Shown: positions 34,207-45,928 of the stretch, piece by piece
Layout: every line of letters starts with the position of its first letter
Numbering within the stretch: position 1 is the stretch's first letter
DNA from: Paramyrothecium sp. XJ0827
Taxonomy: Eukaryota > Ascomycota > Sordariomycetes > Hypocreales > Stachybotryaceae
Direction of reading: 5' to 3'
Assembly (NCBI GenBank): GCA_020881915.1
Contig: JAJFPB010000007.1
Location: forward strand, 372,001 to 436,000
Length of the DNA: 64,000 nt
The notes under the pieces: generated by a model
The model's database searches: none
Seen by the model: the letters and a program-made list of their open reading frames with translations, nothing else
What the model was told of the DNA's origin: nothing
Made by a program: the position numbers and the translations under genes

Positions 34207-35605
34207 CTATGACACGTCTAAGTACGGCTTAATCGTGGATATCCTCATCCCAGAGGACGGTCTCCCGCTCCACCTGGCCTTGCTCCGTTCACTCGGTTCA
34301 AGCTGATGTGTATTTCCAGTGCTGCATTGCTTCGAGTCGTGGTGAAATATTTGAAAACGCTGCATAATGGTTCCGAAAAGTAATCGCCAAGAGGGCAAAC
34401 AGACACATACAATACCGATGCAGATCTCTATCGCGGACCATTTACCAACTTCTAGATAGTCCCACGTTGGGTTTGAAGAGTTTTTGAATTCGACGAGAAC
34501 ATGGAGACGGATGATACTGACGACAGTAAATCTAAAATGAAATCAGTATGTGTCGGGTCTCACGAAAGACGGAGGGAAGGCATACAGTGTTCCTACACAA
34601 AACATCATTGCAACTTGGATCTTCTTTCTCAACGTCATGCTAAGTGCCTTGAGTTGAGAGAGAGGCAGAGCAAGCATCCATAGGTCCACGGCAATGCTGA
34701 TACCAGCATGCGCCCAAGTCAGAGCGAACAAGTCGATACACCGCCCCGTGTGTTCTCCATCCCATTTTGTAGCAAAGTAGCGGATTGGTGTGCACTGAAA
34801 TATGCAGGCTATGGTAAATGCCATCCCATAGAGACACGTGAAGACGAAAGTCCCCCACAGCAGTCGGCGGATTGTCGGAGTTGGAAAGATGCGCAGATAG
34901 AAAATTAAAAGCGAGAGCTTAATGATGGCGCTCTGGAAGAAATAAAGCACGGCAATGATGAGAAAAAAGACGCCGAATTGCGTAATGTCGTTGAATGGCA
35001 CGTTCCAAATATCACGGCCCATGCCGTTAATGATGAGCCCCTGCACGTTCATGACGAGGGCTGGCGTCGTGATGAACAAGGTCATCAGAAATATGAGCCA
35101 GTCGTCCACAGTAATCGTCTTCTTTGTGAAAATCTTGAACGCCATCCTCTGACCGACAGATACCCCAATCAAAACTCCCAATGCAATCGTCATGTCTACG
35201 TAACCTTGCTGGTTGACCCGTGGCGAGACATCGCACCTAGACATGGTGAGATTTTTTGTGACTACACGCTCGTCAACAACAGGCGCGGCCCGCGGAACCA
35301 AATAGCACATACAAAGAGCCTCCTTAACCGTGCAGTTCCGCATGATACAGTTTGATGCAGCCGACTGAAGCTCATCGTCTTCGCACATGCAGGTTGAGTT
35401 TGTGAATTGACACTGTGAAGTGGTCACGGCAGATAACAAGCAAGATGCCTGGGAATGATCAGTAACAGCAAAATGCGGCATTCGATCGCGGGCTACTGAC
35501 TGCACATCCTGGCATCTGCGCCACTGCGTCAAGGAGGGACTGGCCAGATACCGGGTCAGATAGCACCAGGAGGCACCCAAGGAGGACTTGCCATGCACGC
35601 TGCAT
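34207..35605 (-). CDS. CFEM-domain PTH11-like seven-helix receptor
   Basis: Three exons, 35501..35605, 34586..35448 and 34207..34531 (introns 52 and 54 nt), 430 residues. Seen in order: a signal peptide, a CFEM domain in which the first splice brings together eight cysteines (from MPGCA to EALC, about residues 33-85), a linker, and seven hydrophobic helices with [34 protein letters not shown], the [21 protein letters not shown] region and [19 protein letters not shown]. Family knowledge: PTH11-type receptors sit in the plasma membrane or endosomes and sense host surface cues. ATG 35605 gives the signal peptide; GTG further upstream is not used. Confidence 0.92.
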
Positions 35606-36676
35606 AGCGAACAAATGCGGGAAGCAAACAGGAGTAGATGTACGAAGGATCACTTAGCAGGCCAGGTTCAGCGGGGGGGAAACATCCTGCACCAAAAATG
35701 TCAAGACCAGATGAGATCGCGAGGGCCTGACTTGCGGAAATGAAAGCTTAGCTACCAGCCTTGAAAGCTTTCACGGCATTCGCAGGGCAATCTCTATCTC
35801 GGCCATCTCGGCTAAAGGGATCTCATACGGCGCCAATCGGGACAGCCAAGAGGAACTCAAAGATCAAGCTAGTGCTCCCAGCTGAACCTTGAGTGAGTCT
35901 ACAAGGACGGCAGTGACGTACCAGGCCGAAAGTCTCAGTGTGATTGGTATACCACCGACCGGCTATTTGATGGTAATTAATTTCCGGTCCGAATGAAAGG
36001 CCAATCAGATGTGACACAAGAAACTTTGGCGGCAGTACTGCTGTTATGAACAATCGTGGTATTGAGAATTGTAAAAGCCTAGAAATTACAAAATCTCGAC
36101 TGAGGAGACGTTTCTCCCACGGAAGCTGATCGCCGGGCGAACGTATTTTCAGCCCCATAGTACTCTTTGCGACCTCCAATAGTTTGCCGACGGCTCGCAG
36201 TAGTTGGCGGGCCAAGAGAGTTGGGTCCAAAGTGGCTGATGAAAGGTCAACTTATTGGTTGTTTAGGGAGGACTTGAGGCGTAAGGGCCCTAGTCCACTA
36301 GGCCGGAAAATTGCTCGGCACACTGTTGAGAAGTCATATTCTTCACGGATCCACTTGGGACCTGGAGGGTGGTGCGGCATTATCCGACAATTAGAAGATC
36401 GACATGATGATCCGGGTTTCCCTCGTCCGCCAATTGTAGATGAGTCTGTGGACCAGGCTGCCTCGGTAGATGATTACACAGCGCTGCTCATTTCATAGTT
36501 GCTATCGTGATGCATGTATGATCGGATGAGGCCGCAGCAGTGGATCGCATCTACTAACCTTTAGAACTGGTGATTGACTGGGGAACCATGCTGAGGGCTG
36601 GATAGCCACAGAGTGCGCGGTAAAAAACCATCTCACCAAAGTCTACTTCCTCTTCTAGACCGGAACTTTTAGCGGG
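35606..36676. other. Intergenic, no supportable gene
   Basis: About 1.1 kb upstream of the CFEM-PTH11 gene. Reading frames of about 100-135 codons occur on both strands but show no domain or motif. Confidence 0.45.
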
Positions 36677-36772
36677 CTAATCTGAGCCTTGATGAAGCAG
36701 CCCAGAGCTGCGCGTCATCTGATGTGTCATCATGAATAGACGGTCGGCATCCTGGCCAAGAGCGCGGGTCAT
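36677..36772 (-). CDS. Possible 31-residue small ORF
   Basis: A short ORF starting at ATG 36772 that begins MTRALGQDADRLFMM. Upstream lies about 200 nt of CA- and TC-rich sequence like fungal 5' leaders, and a TATAAA at 36987-36992. It could be a micropeptide, the first exon of a gene I could not extend, or chance. No family recognised. Confidence 0.2.
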   Translation of the reverse strand: MTRALGQDADRLFMMTHQMTRSSGLLHQGSD

Positions 36773-36992
36773 GGAGTTGGCGGACGTTTTGTGATTCTGA
36801 ATTGCTTCCCTTGGAGTGTGTCTGCAGGTTGGATGTATGTAGTGGGTAGGTAATAGATGGGTGAGAGTGGAAGTTTTTCAATAATAATTGGATTCGCCTC
36901 GAAATCGAGCGAGGTGATTGTGATGATGAATTGGGACTGAGATTGAGATAACGAGGAAATTTGGAAGAAGCGTCTCTCTTGTAGCATTTATA

Positions 36993-37849
36993 TCCATCAT
37001 GGCCAGATCCGAGCCTCGATATGGTCATTTCAAAAAACCACTTCGTTGCGCGACTGTAAGCGCTGTGCCAAGTGTTGGAAACAGCACAGGTTGGAAACGG
37101 ATGGGTCTTGGCACACTCAGTGTCGAAAGCTTATCAGACTATCGTCGGCAGGTTCAGAGGCCATTGTTTCACAGCGGAATGCCATCTCGTTCCAGATTTT
37201 CCATGGTTGTTCCCGAAACGCGCCAGGCTAATCAACCTTGTTGAGACGCTTTCGGTAGTACCCAGGACTTCATAATACCAGTTCATGAACATGTACTTGA
37301 TCGGTCTCAAGGGTGGTTCGGGAACTGTATGGTACTGATAGCTGGTAGTCAGTCTACTCTAGGTAATCGGGAGAGACTCCCATCTATATAGTTCTTCCTT
37401 TCCTTTGGTTGTCGAACCGAGTCGAACCGACTCTATTCGACTTCACTCTCGTTAGCGGGTCGTTCTGTGATGCCTTCTCTTGTCCTAGCGTCATGCAAGT
37501 GCTGGGGGTTTCTTATTCACATCTTTCCGTCTGGCGGCATCGTAGGTTCGTTGCCGTTCCATTTTCCCCACGTGTTGTGGGCTTCCTACGGGTACCGCGG
37601 CATCTCCCCGGATCTTGACAAATCCGGGCGGCGCTTTTCCTGTTGTCCTGATGCAACCGCCCGTGAGCACTGGTGGTGATGGTGGCCCATCGTTGTTCCG
37701 GTTCACGTGATCTTGTCTTGTTGGGTCGTGACACAAATCGCGATAGCGCTGAAAGGGCAGTGTACTAATAGACTGCCAGTCTTGTAGAAAGTGAAGCTCT
37801 TCCTTTCTTATCTCCGCCTCGCCCTAGTAAACGAAACCGCCTCTCCCAA
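36993..37849. other. Intergenic, no supportable gene
   Basis: About 850 bp between the small ORF promoter and the orphan gene. No repeat or gene seen. Confidence 0.45.
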
Positions 37850-39380
37850 ATGGATCGACTCATACCTTTCTTCAACCGAGTCCAACTCGGCCTGGACCAG
37901 CCCTCCGATCTCATTACCCGATTTCCCGAGCTGGAGTCGGCCATACTTGCTGGCCATGTAAACATATCCCCTTCTGACCTTTTGTTGGTCCTCGACCGTC
38001 CCTCACCCGATTCTATGGCTAGCTGCCTTGCCCAACTCCAATGCTCCTCCGCCTCCGACAAAGCCGCCCTCCTCCATCGCGCCATACACACACCTACAGC
38101 CCTATCGTCGGGTGAGGTTGAGCTTCTCCGTCACCGTTTCTGGCCCTCCAAGGAATACGACGACTGTTTTATGGTTTACACTAACGCCCTTGGAAAATTC
38201 GTGAAGGAGACCTCAGAGGAACATGTGAATGTCACGATGCTGAGGTTGCGCAAAGTGAGGGAGGAGTTGGCGGGAGAGGAGGAGAAGGCGTTCGACGCGG
38301 CCACATCGGAGTGGTTTCGACGACGGATGGTAGCATGGAATAGGCCGACGGGGTATTGGGGTTACCCCGTCTATTACGAACCTGACGCAGAGGCGGGTAA
38401 CGAGCATTACCAGTCACGCCTGAGCGGGTCACTACAATGGGCACGCGGCGCATCAACTGTGGCGCGAGATATGGATAAGCAGGCGAACTGGATGTTGTTC
38501 AACATGGCTTGGCCTACAGGAGGCCCCGACAAGGACCAACGCGGGTTGTTTGACAGACTGCGGAGGGACTTCCAAACGGCCCGTGATGCACTGCCCGAGG
38601 GCATCCTTCAGAATGTCTTTCTGTTCCTGGATCGGGATTCCGTGCGAACAGTTTGGGACGAGTCCGGGGGAGGGAAGGTCTGCGATGACATGTGGGTATG
38701 GGCCGTGGATCCGGAATATCGCGACGGCAGTCAAGGGACCCAGGAGACGTTGCCAAAGCAAGAAGAGGCTACATACCCGGGCTACATGCGCGTGCGGCTA
38801 CAGCAACTGGTCAACAATTTCTACACGGCGCGGCGGCCGGACAACGGCAACAATGTGGTGCCCATGGAGACGCTCTGGGCGTGCTCGCAGCAGAGCCGCC
38901 AGGGGCTGTTCGTGTCGATGCGGGAGGAGGATTTCCAGAAGTGGACACCCCTGCGCGATGTAGGCAGTTGTTTAAAGGATGGAGAGTAGGGGCCTGACGC
39001 GTAAAATAGGCCCAGACAGCAGCCGGTCCGTGTATAAGAGCTTCCCGAAGTCATACACACAGCGCTTCTGCTGCCCCTACGCCTTTGAGAACTGCCACTG
39101 GATCGGCAAGGACACGTGCGACGACACCATGTTCGCTGCTGATTTTCCCAATAATCCCGCTCGCATGCAGCCTCTCCTGGTTCAGTTCATCGCGCAATGG
39201 AATATTTGCGCAGTTAACTTTGTCCGCCGCTCTGTGAACTTAAGGCTGGACCAGATGGAAAACATGCTTGACCCGCTGGCTAATGATCCGACGAATCCGC
39301 AAAGGCAGGCCATGGCGCAGGGAGTGATTGCGAATATAATGAGTATAAGGGCGAGTGCTGCGGCGGAGATTAGGTTGTAA
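37850..39380 (+). CDS. Hypothetical fungal protein, two coding segments
   Basis: Not recognised. The first segment (37850..about 38985) encodes up to 379 residues beginning MDRLIPFFNRVQLGL, hydrophilic, rich in Trp and charged residues, with no signal peptide or membrane helix. A second strongly coding-like segment (about 39010..39377) in another frame contains SYTQRFCCPYAFENCHWIGKD and a helical tail ending EIRL. An intron between them is likely (donor candidate GTAGGC at 38960, branch CTGAC near 38992), but none of the acceptors I tested is fully convincing, so a frameshift or two genes remain possible. High GC and regular codon use support real coding. Confidence 0.6.
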
Positions 39381-39639
39381 AATAGAAGGAATTGAATCTG
39401 TAGTACTAACAGCAACGAATAATGTATATAGCAGCCAAATGAACTACATTCATTGACACCACCTGGTCAGTTTCCGGTGACTGAACATGGGTCAGGCATG
39501 AAACTTCTCCGCAGATTGTCATTGTGCGAGCCGCATGCGAGCCGCCATACTGTCAATGCCAGCCTTGGCTAACGATAGCATCCACAACTTGATTGCTCCA
39601 GTCCCCGCTTGGTACAGAGGAGACTCACCACCTGTCCCT

Positions 39640-40120
39640 ATTACATCATGGCTTCCATCTAACAGTAACTGTCCCACTCGCCAGCAGTCCAGAGTATGAA
39701 ACACTCTTGTACGTCTGGGGCAGTCCCTTGGATGTCAGACCTTGTCGAACTCGGTGATATGGCTCATCTGGCAGCACAGCTCGTATGGCTCAACAGTTCC
39801 AAGGAGGACGGCGGAGAAGACCCTATCAGTTTGACAATGCATTGGCCTTCCAGAAAGGCCACAGATCCCCTGGATAACGTATATGTACCTTGAACGGGCT
39901 ACTTTCCCCTGGGGACATGCCAAGAGTCAGTAGCTGCGATTACAGTCTCACGGCTGCTCGGGTGTTCACCGATTTTACGCTTGATCTGATCGACGGCTAC
40001 GGCCTGCTACCTCTTACCTTGGACACCTACATGGACAAAGACACCTTTTCTCGTGAGTTGGGTGTAAATAGCCACCAACTCCTATTTGCAGCTATGTCAT
40101 TTCGTAATAAACATGGCTGA
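39640..40120 (+). pseudogene. HET-domain gene relic
   Basis: Three conserved HET pieces lie close together in three different frames: YETLLYVWGSP at about 39695 (first HET motif), RKATDPLDNVY near 39858 (the motif that normally reads ATDPRDKVYALLG), and LLSPGDMPRVSSCDYS with VFTDFTLDLI from about 39898. The central WIDALCINQ-type motif is absent. The spacing is far shorter than in a working gene, so this is a deleted, frameshifted relic. Its best frame is not translatable. Confidence 0.7.
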
Positions 40121-40253
40121 TGGAGAGGATTCTTTCATTCATGGAATGCGGCCTTGTAAAGGGCACACGGTCAGTATCCACGACTTGGCAGGAATTGACA
40201 GACTCGAGAATACAACAGAAAAGGGAGGTCGTTTAATAAACCTCCTTGTTAAG

Positions 40254-40255
<2 letters not shown>
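40121..40255. other. Flank of the HET relic
   Basis: No feature supported other than a weak inverted repeat (GGAGGT...ACCTCC) just before the T tract. Confidence 0.35.

Positions 40256-40288
<33 letters not shown>
40256..40288 (+). repeat. Uninterrupted run of 33 T
   Basis: A perfect homopolymer, unusual in the window. It could be an unstable slippage tract or the poly(A) end of a retro-inserted sequence on the minus strand. No target duplication was found around it. Confidence 0.9.
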
Positions 40289-40289
<1 letters not shown>

Positions 40290-40873
40290 AAAGTAAGAAA
40301 AAGCTTCTTTCCGTACGTTTTATTCCAGGCTGCTGAATGAACCTAAAGTATGAATGAGAACATGTGTCTCATGTACTCGATTCAGCTTAACGCAGAGGCT
40401 GGAAGCTTGACGATACCCAGAAAAAAGAGAGAGAGAACCTCATCTATTGTGCTTTATAGAAGCAATTGGGAGGTCTTTATACTGCCTCGATGCTTTCGTT
40501 GTCGCCTGATTTGGTCCCTGATAAATTTCCAGAAGCTTGAAAGGCCATATGTAGGGCAATGCATCGGCCAATCCAGTCCCCGCTCATTGGCCTGCCGGTT
40601 TCCAGTTTGAGTCACGCACCGTCCTCGCACAGAGATGTGTCATTGGACAACGGGCCACTGTCCACGCTGGACCACCCCTGAAAATCTCGCGGTCATTCTT
40701 ACCTACCACTACAGGTCCGCATTGGCCCAAGACACTGCTCTCCCCAGTTCAACGGCTAAGATGCGATGTCCGGTCTCGGGCGCCATCCTTAATTAAGTAG
40801 ACCGGCGCCGCTTCATGTCTGGTATCCAAGTTCCTGCATTCTTTACTTCGTCGCAATTGACGATTTACTTCCG
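40289..40873. other. Intergenic, upstream of the MFS gene
   Basis: About 585 bp. No gene seen. Confidence 0.5.
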
Positions 40874-42513
40874 ATGGCGTCTGTAACTACCTTACTGCAA
40901 ACTGAATTGACAGAGCTTCCCTCCGTCCATCTACCTCAAAACCAGCCGCTCGCAGCCCAGGATGCGGAAGCACACCCGGATTTGGGCAGTCGTGAACCCG
41001 ACAATGCGCAACTAGCTGTGTACGCGCGGTTCAGCCCCGTGCAAAAGCGCCTCATCACGGCGATTCTGGCATACTGCGGCTTGTTGGCGACCATTTCCAC
41101 GACTAGTATATTTGCCGCAATTCCTGAAATTGTCGAAACATTCAATACTACCGCATCGGTCGTCAGTATCAGTAATGCCGTCTACATGGTTTTCATTGGC
41201 ATCTTCTCGCTACTGTGGGGTTCACTTTCTGACTCTTTTGGCCGAAGACCTGTACGTCCTTGATTGACGGAAAACGATACGCATTTACTGAATCTGAAAT
41301 AGCTCTACCTATGCAGTACTATCTTGTACTTTTTCTTCTCGATCGGGACCGCACTGGCCCCAGACCTAGTCGTCTTTTTCGTCTCGCGGGCTTTCACTGC
41401 TGTCGCAGTGTCCGCTTTTTATATCCTAGGATCGAGCTGCATCTCCGACATCTATCATCCAGTACGACAGAATCGTGAAAGCAATTTTGCATAAGCTAAC
41501 GTGTTCAGACTGAACGCGCTACTTCTTTGGGCTGGTTTTTGGGCGGCTCAATGGTTGGGCCAGCTCTGGGACCGATTCTTGGTGGCATCATCGTTACCTA
41601 CACATCCTGGCGCGTCATATATTGGGCCCAGGCGGCGTTGAGCGGTGCCGCTGCGGTCGTCTCCTACTTCCTCCTCCACGAGACGCTCCACACTGTGCGT
41701 GCCGTTGAGCTCAAAGGCCAGACACTGCGGCAAAGATCAACCACGTTGTGGCGATGGACGAACCCTGCGGGATGTTTCAAGCTTCTGGGACAGGGAAACT
41801 TCCTGCTTATTGTCAGTCAAAAGAAACCGCTTCGTTCAGCCTTTTGCTCACGATCGTACAGACTCTAGCATCATCAGCCTTGGTTTCGAACATGTACTTT
41901 CTTCTTACTCCCATTCGATATGTACTCAACGAACGACTCGGCCTGAATACACCTCTTGAGCAAGGTTTCTTGTTCCTTTCTCCGGCCGCCGGCTACGTTG
42001 TCGGCACCCTGGCCGGTGGACGTTGGGCCGATTACACAGTTGGATTATGGATCAACAAGCGCGGCTACCGTCTGCCCGAAGACCGACTTCGCAGTAGTCT
42101 GATATTCCAAGGAGTGATTAATCCCGGCTTTACCTGTCTCTATGGCTGGACTGTGGACAAGAAGATAGGTGGCATACCCTTTCCCGTAATTTGCTTGTTT
42201 TTCCAGGCAATCTCCCAGCTCGCCTCTTTCACGAGTTTGAACGCATACATTTTGGACATCATGCAGGGTCGAAGCGGTGAGGCATCGGGTAAGTGCTTGT
42301 TCCTACGAGTCTGATACCTACTAATCAGTAGCAGCCAGCCACTATATGACGAGATATTGCATCGCTGGCCTCGCGACATCTGTCTGTTTGCCCCTCATCC
42401 AAACTCTAGGGGTTGGTTGGGCCAACTCCGTTTCAGCATCTCTATTGTGGATAAGCGCAGCAATGATATTGGCGACAGTCCGCTGGGGGGGTGCATGGCG
42501 AGCGACGCAATGA
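40874..42513 (+). CDS. MFS transporter, DHA1 drug:H+ antiporter type
   Basis: Five exons: 40874..41251, 41303..41461, 41509..41811, 41862..42288 and 42329..42513, 483 residues. The last intron is only 40 nt (or 43 with the alternative acceptor at 42331, also in frame). Seen: motif A GSLSDSFGRRP after the second helix, the antiporter motif C GPALGPILGG, the RWADY loop and about twelve hydrophobic segments. It resembles the QDR/DTR1 branch of fungal DHA1 exporters, which expel drugs, polyamines or dityrosine-like compounds across the plasma membrane; substrate is unknown. The stop at 42511-42513 follows a Trp-rich tail. Confidence 0.88.
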
Positions 42514-42987
42514 AATCTTCAGTGCCTAGTTTGTACTACTTCAACCCCCCGTGGCTTTGGCAAGAGCGCTGCGGTGATTTGTGTCATCAGGAAGATCACT
42601 GGGCTCGGCAGTAGAAGTTGAGTCAATAAGATAATTAGCCTTGTAATGCCACGCTGAACCAGATGCTTTCATGATGATTAGCTTATGTAAGGGCCTTGCC
42701 GCTTTGCCTCGGGGTAAATTGAGGAGTGCCCAGGCTTGGTGCAGTGTCGGCTCAGATACATTTCTTACATTTTATCCCACCCATCAGATTCCTGGAAATA
42801 CTTTAATCCACAACTCAGGCTTTGGCTGCCTGATGAACCCCGCAACTTGAACACTCATATCATAGTGCAGTAACCGATGGGTAACCCACAATCTATATTA
42901 TTCCATCCCTGCTCTCAGTATAACGAAATATGCGAAGCTGGGCCGCCCGTCATAATCAACCCTTTTACCTTTTTCTCCTACGTCAAA
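42514..42987. other. Intergenic, upstream of the NACHT gene
   Basis: About 470 bp without a recognised gene or repeat. Confidence 0.5.
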
Positions 42988-45928
42988 ATGTCAGATCCTT
43001 TCACTGCACTTGGAGCCGCGAGCAGCATCATCACGGTTATAGAATTCTCCTGGAAGCTGCTTTATAGTACTAAGGCGGTTTACCAATCAGTCACAAATGA
43101 AAATGAGGACAATCTGGTCTTGGCAGTCATTACGCAAGACATCAAGAACCTCAGCGCTTCTTGTACCGCGTTGCCCTCAGATGGAGGAGAAATACAAAAT
43201 CTTCTTAGAATGTCACAAGAGATCGCCGATGAGCTTCTGGAAGCCCTCGAAAAGCTAAAAGTTAGAGGAAACAAGACGTTATGGAAGAGCTTTATGGTCG
43301 CTTTGCAGGATGTCTGGAATAAACGCAAGATAGACGCCTTCTCAAACAAGCTGGCCAAGCTTCAAGCACAGGTTGGCTCGCACATTCAGCTTACCCTCCT
43401 GTATGTACAACCTAGGTTTTCTTGTTATTTTCCAAAAGTTGACTTTTCTTGCCTTCTGAAGGAATCGCGTGTCAGACATCTCACGTACACTAAGCGAATT
43501 GGAAGATACGAACAGGATTTTAGGGCTCAACATGCGTTTTGAATTTCAGACTCTAAGGAAGGACGTTCTGGATGCTCTGTCCGTATTCGTACCCGACGAA
43601 GAGCAGGACCAGAACCAAATAGGAAGACGCCTCAAACCATACAAGGACAGTAACTCTTTTGATCATGCTATGGTCCTTGATCTTGCCGCAAGTTTGAAGA
43701 ATTTTTCTGGTACAATGAGACAGCTTCATGATGCTGGTCAGTCAACCACGTCATTCCATGAGTTATTGAGGAGCCTTCATTTCACAGCGCTGAAGACACG
43801 GCACAGAAAAATATCAGATGCGCACAACGAGACTTTTACGTGGATCTTCAAGGGTGTTTTACCAGACGGCTCTGGTCAGATTGGATTTGTGGATTTCCTC
43901 CAGAGTGCAAGTGAATTATTCTGGATCCAAGGCAAACCAGGCTCCGGCAAGTCTACTTTGATGAAGTTCCTTTCTAATCACAAGGAGACGCGTCGGCATC
44001 TTGATCGATGGGCCAGAAACAAAAAGCTCTTGCTTGCCTCCTGCTTCTTCTGGCATGCTGGGTCGCAACTTGTCGCAACTCCAGAAATCTCAAGAAGGCC
44101 TCTTTCGGTCTTTACTCTTCGACATGTTACGGCAGTGTCCAGATATTAGGTCTTTTGTTGCCACATTGCGCAATGCCCTCAACGAATATGACGATCCAGA
44201 CTGGTCGTGGACATTTGAAGATTTGCTGTCTATTTGTCAAAAAGTATTTGAACAATATCCCGGTATTGCGTTCTGCTTTTTCATCGACGGGCTAGACGAA
44301 TACGAGGGGCAAGACTTGACCCTAGCTGATCTAGTTAAGATCCTTCAGCAACTTACATCGTACCCCAATGTCAAGATTTGCGTTTCCAGTCGACCTTGGC
44401 CTGTTTTTGCGGACTTGTTGAGCGACTATCCGGGCCTGAAGCTAGAGGACCTCACACGCAAGGATATATTACGCTACGTCAACGACAAATTCAACCAGAG
44501 CGTGCCGTATCGGAAATTCGAACACACTGATTCTTCCTATCTTGCTCTGCCGAGAGAAATATGCAGAGAAGCTAGAGGCGTATTTCTATGGGTATGCCTT
44601 GCTGTGCGGGACCTCCTTGACGGGTTGACTCATGGTGAAACTCCACAAATGTTGCTTCATCGCTTGAATGGCTTCCCAAAGGACTTGGATGAATTTTTTC
44701 AACACATGCTGGATACTATTCAGCCCAGTTATTTAGGACGAGCTGCTAGAACACTGGACATCGCGATACAGGCGACACAGCCACTCTCTATGATTTCATA
44801 TTCCTTCGTTGACGATGTTGAGGACAGTAGTGATCTCGCTCTAAAATACGGCAATGATCCAATGAATGGAGCAGAGGTCGATTTACGACAGGATTTGATG
44901 CGACGGCGGCTAGGGGGTCGCTGTAAAGGACTTCTTGAGATCACATCCGACGAAGACACACTAAATCCGTATTTTCAACTCAAGGTGGATTTCATTCACC
45001 GCACTGTCCTGGAATTTCTTCACAGCTCTGTTAGCGCGCAATCGCTTATTGCAACTCATACGACGAAACCGTGCACGCCCCTTCTCCTTTGCAGGGCTAT
45101 TGTCATGGAGATCAAGCGCGCCCCATTCAAGAAGTTGATGGGGAGTTCTTTGATCTCTCAGCTTATTGATAACCTCCATTTCTTTGCTAAAAAGGCGGAG
45201 ATGGACCAAAAAAACCACGGAGAATTAGTTGAATTGCTCACGAATGCCGAAAACGCCTTTCGCAATGCTAATGCTTGCTGGGGATGGGAGATGCGAGACT
45301 CTTATTTTCTAGGCTCAGCCTGCAAGGCCGGTGTTTGCTGCTACGCTAATGAGCGATTGAGGAAAGCGTCTGCTCGCCCTTGGATCAATTCACCAGGCAT
45401 GCCTCTCTTGCATTATGTGCTGACCAGCAGGAACGGCATTTCGGTGGCAACATTGAAGGCTCTGCTACGGGCAGGTGCAGATCCGAATTGTTGTTTCAAG
45501 AATTCAACAGTCTGGGGCTATTTCATGGGCTTAGTCGCAGCAGACGCGAATTTCCGCAACCAACCTGAGCTCCTTGGTATCATCAAACTTCTAGTGCAGA
45601 ATGGGGCTAATCTTGATGCATATGCGAGGCTCCCAGCACCTACTTGGCCACCAGAGGGTCCCGAACCAGAGGAGGCCAAGATCAAAAGAGCACAGACACT
45701 CAAGCGCGTTGCCATGTTACCAAAACCTGACACTGGCACTGTGAGCAACGTTATTGAGCTTTATTTTACGAAAAGGGAGCTTTTGAGCTTGAAAGAAATA
45801 TCAATGATCGCTCGCTGAAATTCAAACTAAAGCTGGAAGGGATATTTACTAAAGGTTTGGTCTCAAATCACGAGGCTTTGGAGGAAATTGCTACCCAGGA
45901 AGGATTTCTAATTCAGAAACCAGGATAA
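42988..45928 (+). pseudogene. NACHT-ankyrin STAND (NLR-like) gene, frame broken
   Basis: First exon 42988..43400, intron 43401..43461 (donor GTATGT), second exon from 43462. N-terminal part: helical fungal STAND N-domain (MSDPFTALGAASSIITVIEF). Then the NACHT module with Walker A GKPGSGKST near residue 295 and Walker B FFIDGLDEYEG near 409, plus SSRPWPVF, a winged-helix-like region with DFIHRTVLEFL, and C-terminal ankyrin-like stretches (ALLRAGADPN, KLLVQNGANLDAYA). At 44062-44081 a 9-bp motif is repeated with a 10-bp period, which shifts the frame between FFWHAGSQ and LQKSQEG. A second probable frame break near 45750 separates the last 55-60 codons, which end at TAA 45926. Unrepaired, the protein would stop soon after the NACHT P-loop. 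Fungal NLRs mediate nonself recognition and cell death. Confidence 0.8.
44062..44081 (+). repeat. 10-bp-period tandem duplication inside the NACHT domain
   Basis: GTCGCAACT occurs at 44062-44070 and 44072-44080. One copy is surplus compared with the spacing expected in the family, and its length (10) causes the frameshift. Confidence 0.85.

Noticed and set aside
40226..40288. Hairpin followed by a T run, resembling a bacterial rho-independent terminator
   Set aside because: The window is fungal nuclear DNA, the stem is short and imperfect, and no gene ends there.
44062..44090. A tiny intron as explanation for the frame change in the NACHT gene
   Set aside because: The only GT..AG span that would restore the frame is about 15 nt, far too short for splicing, while the direct repeat explains the shift fully.
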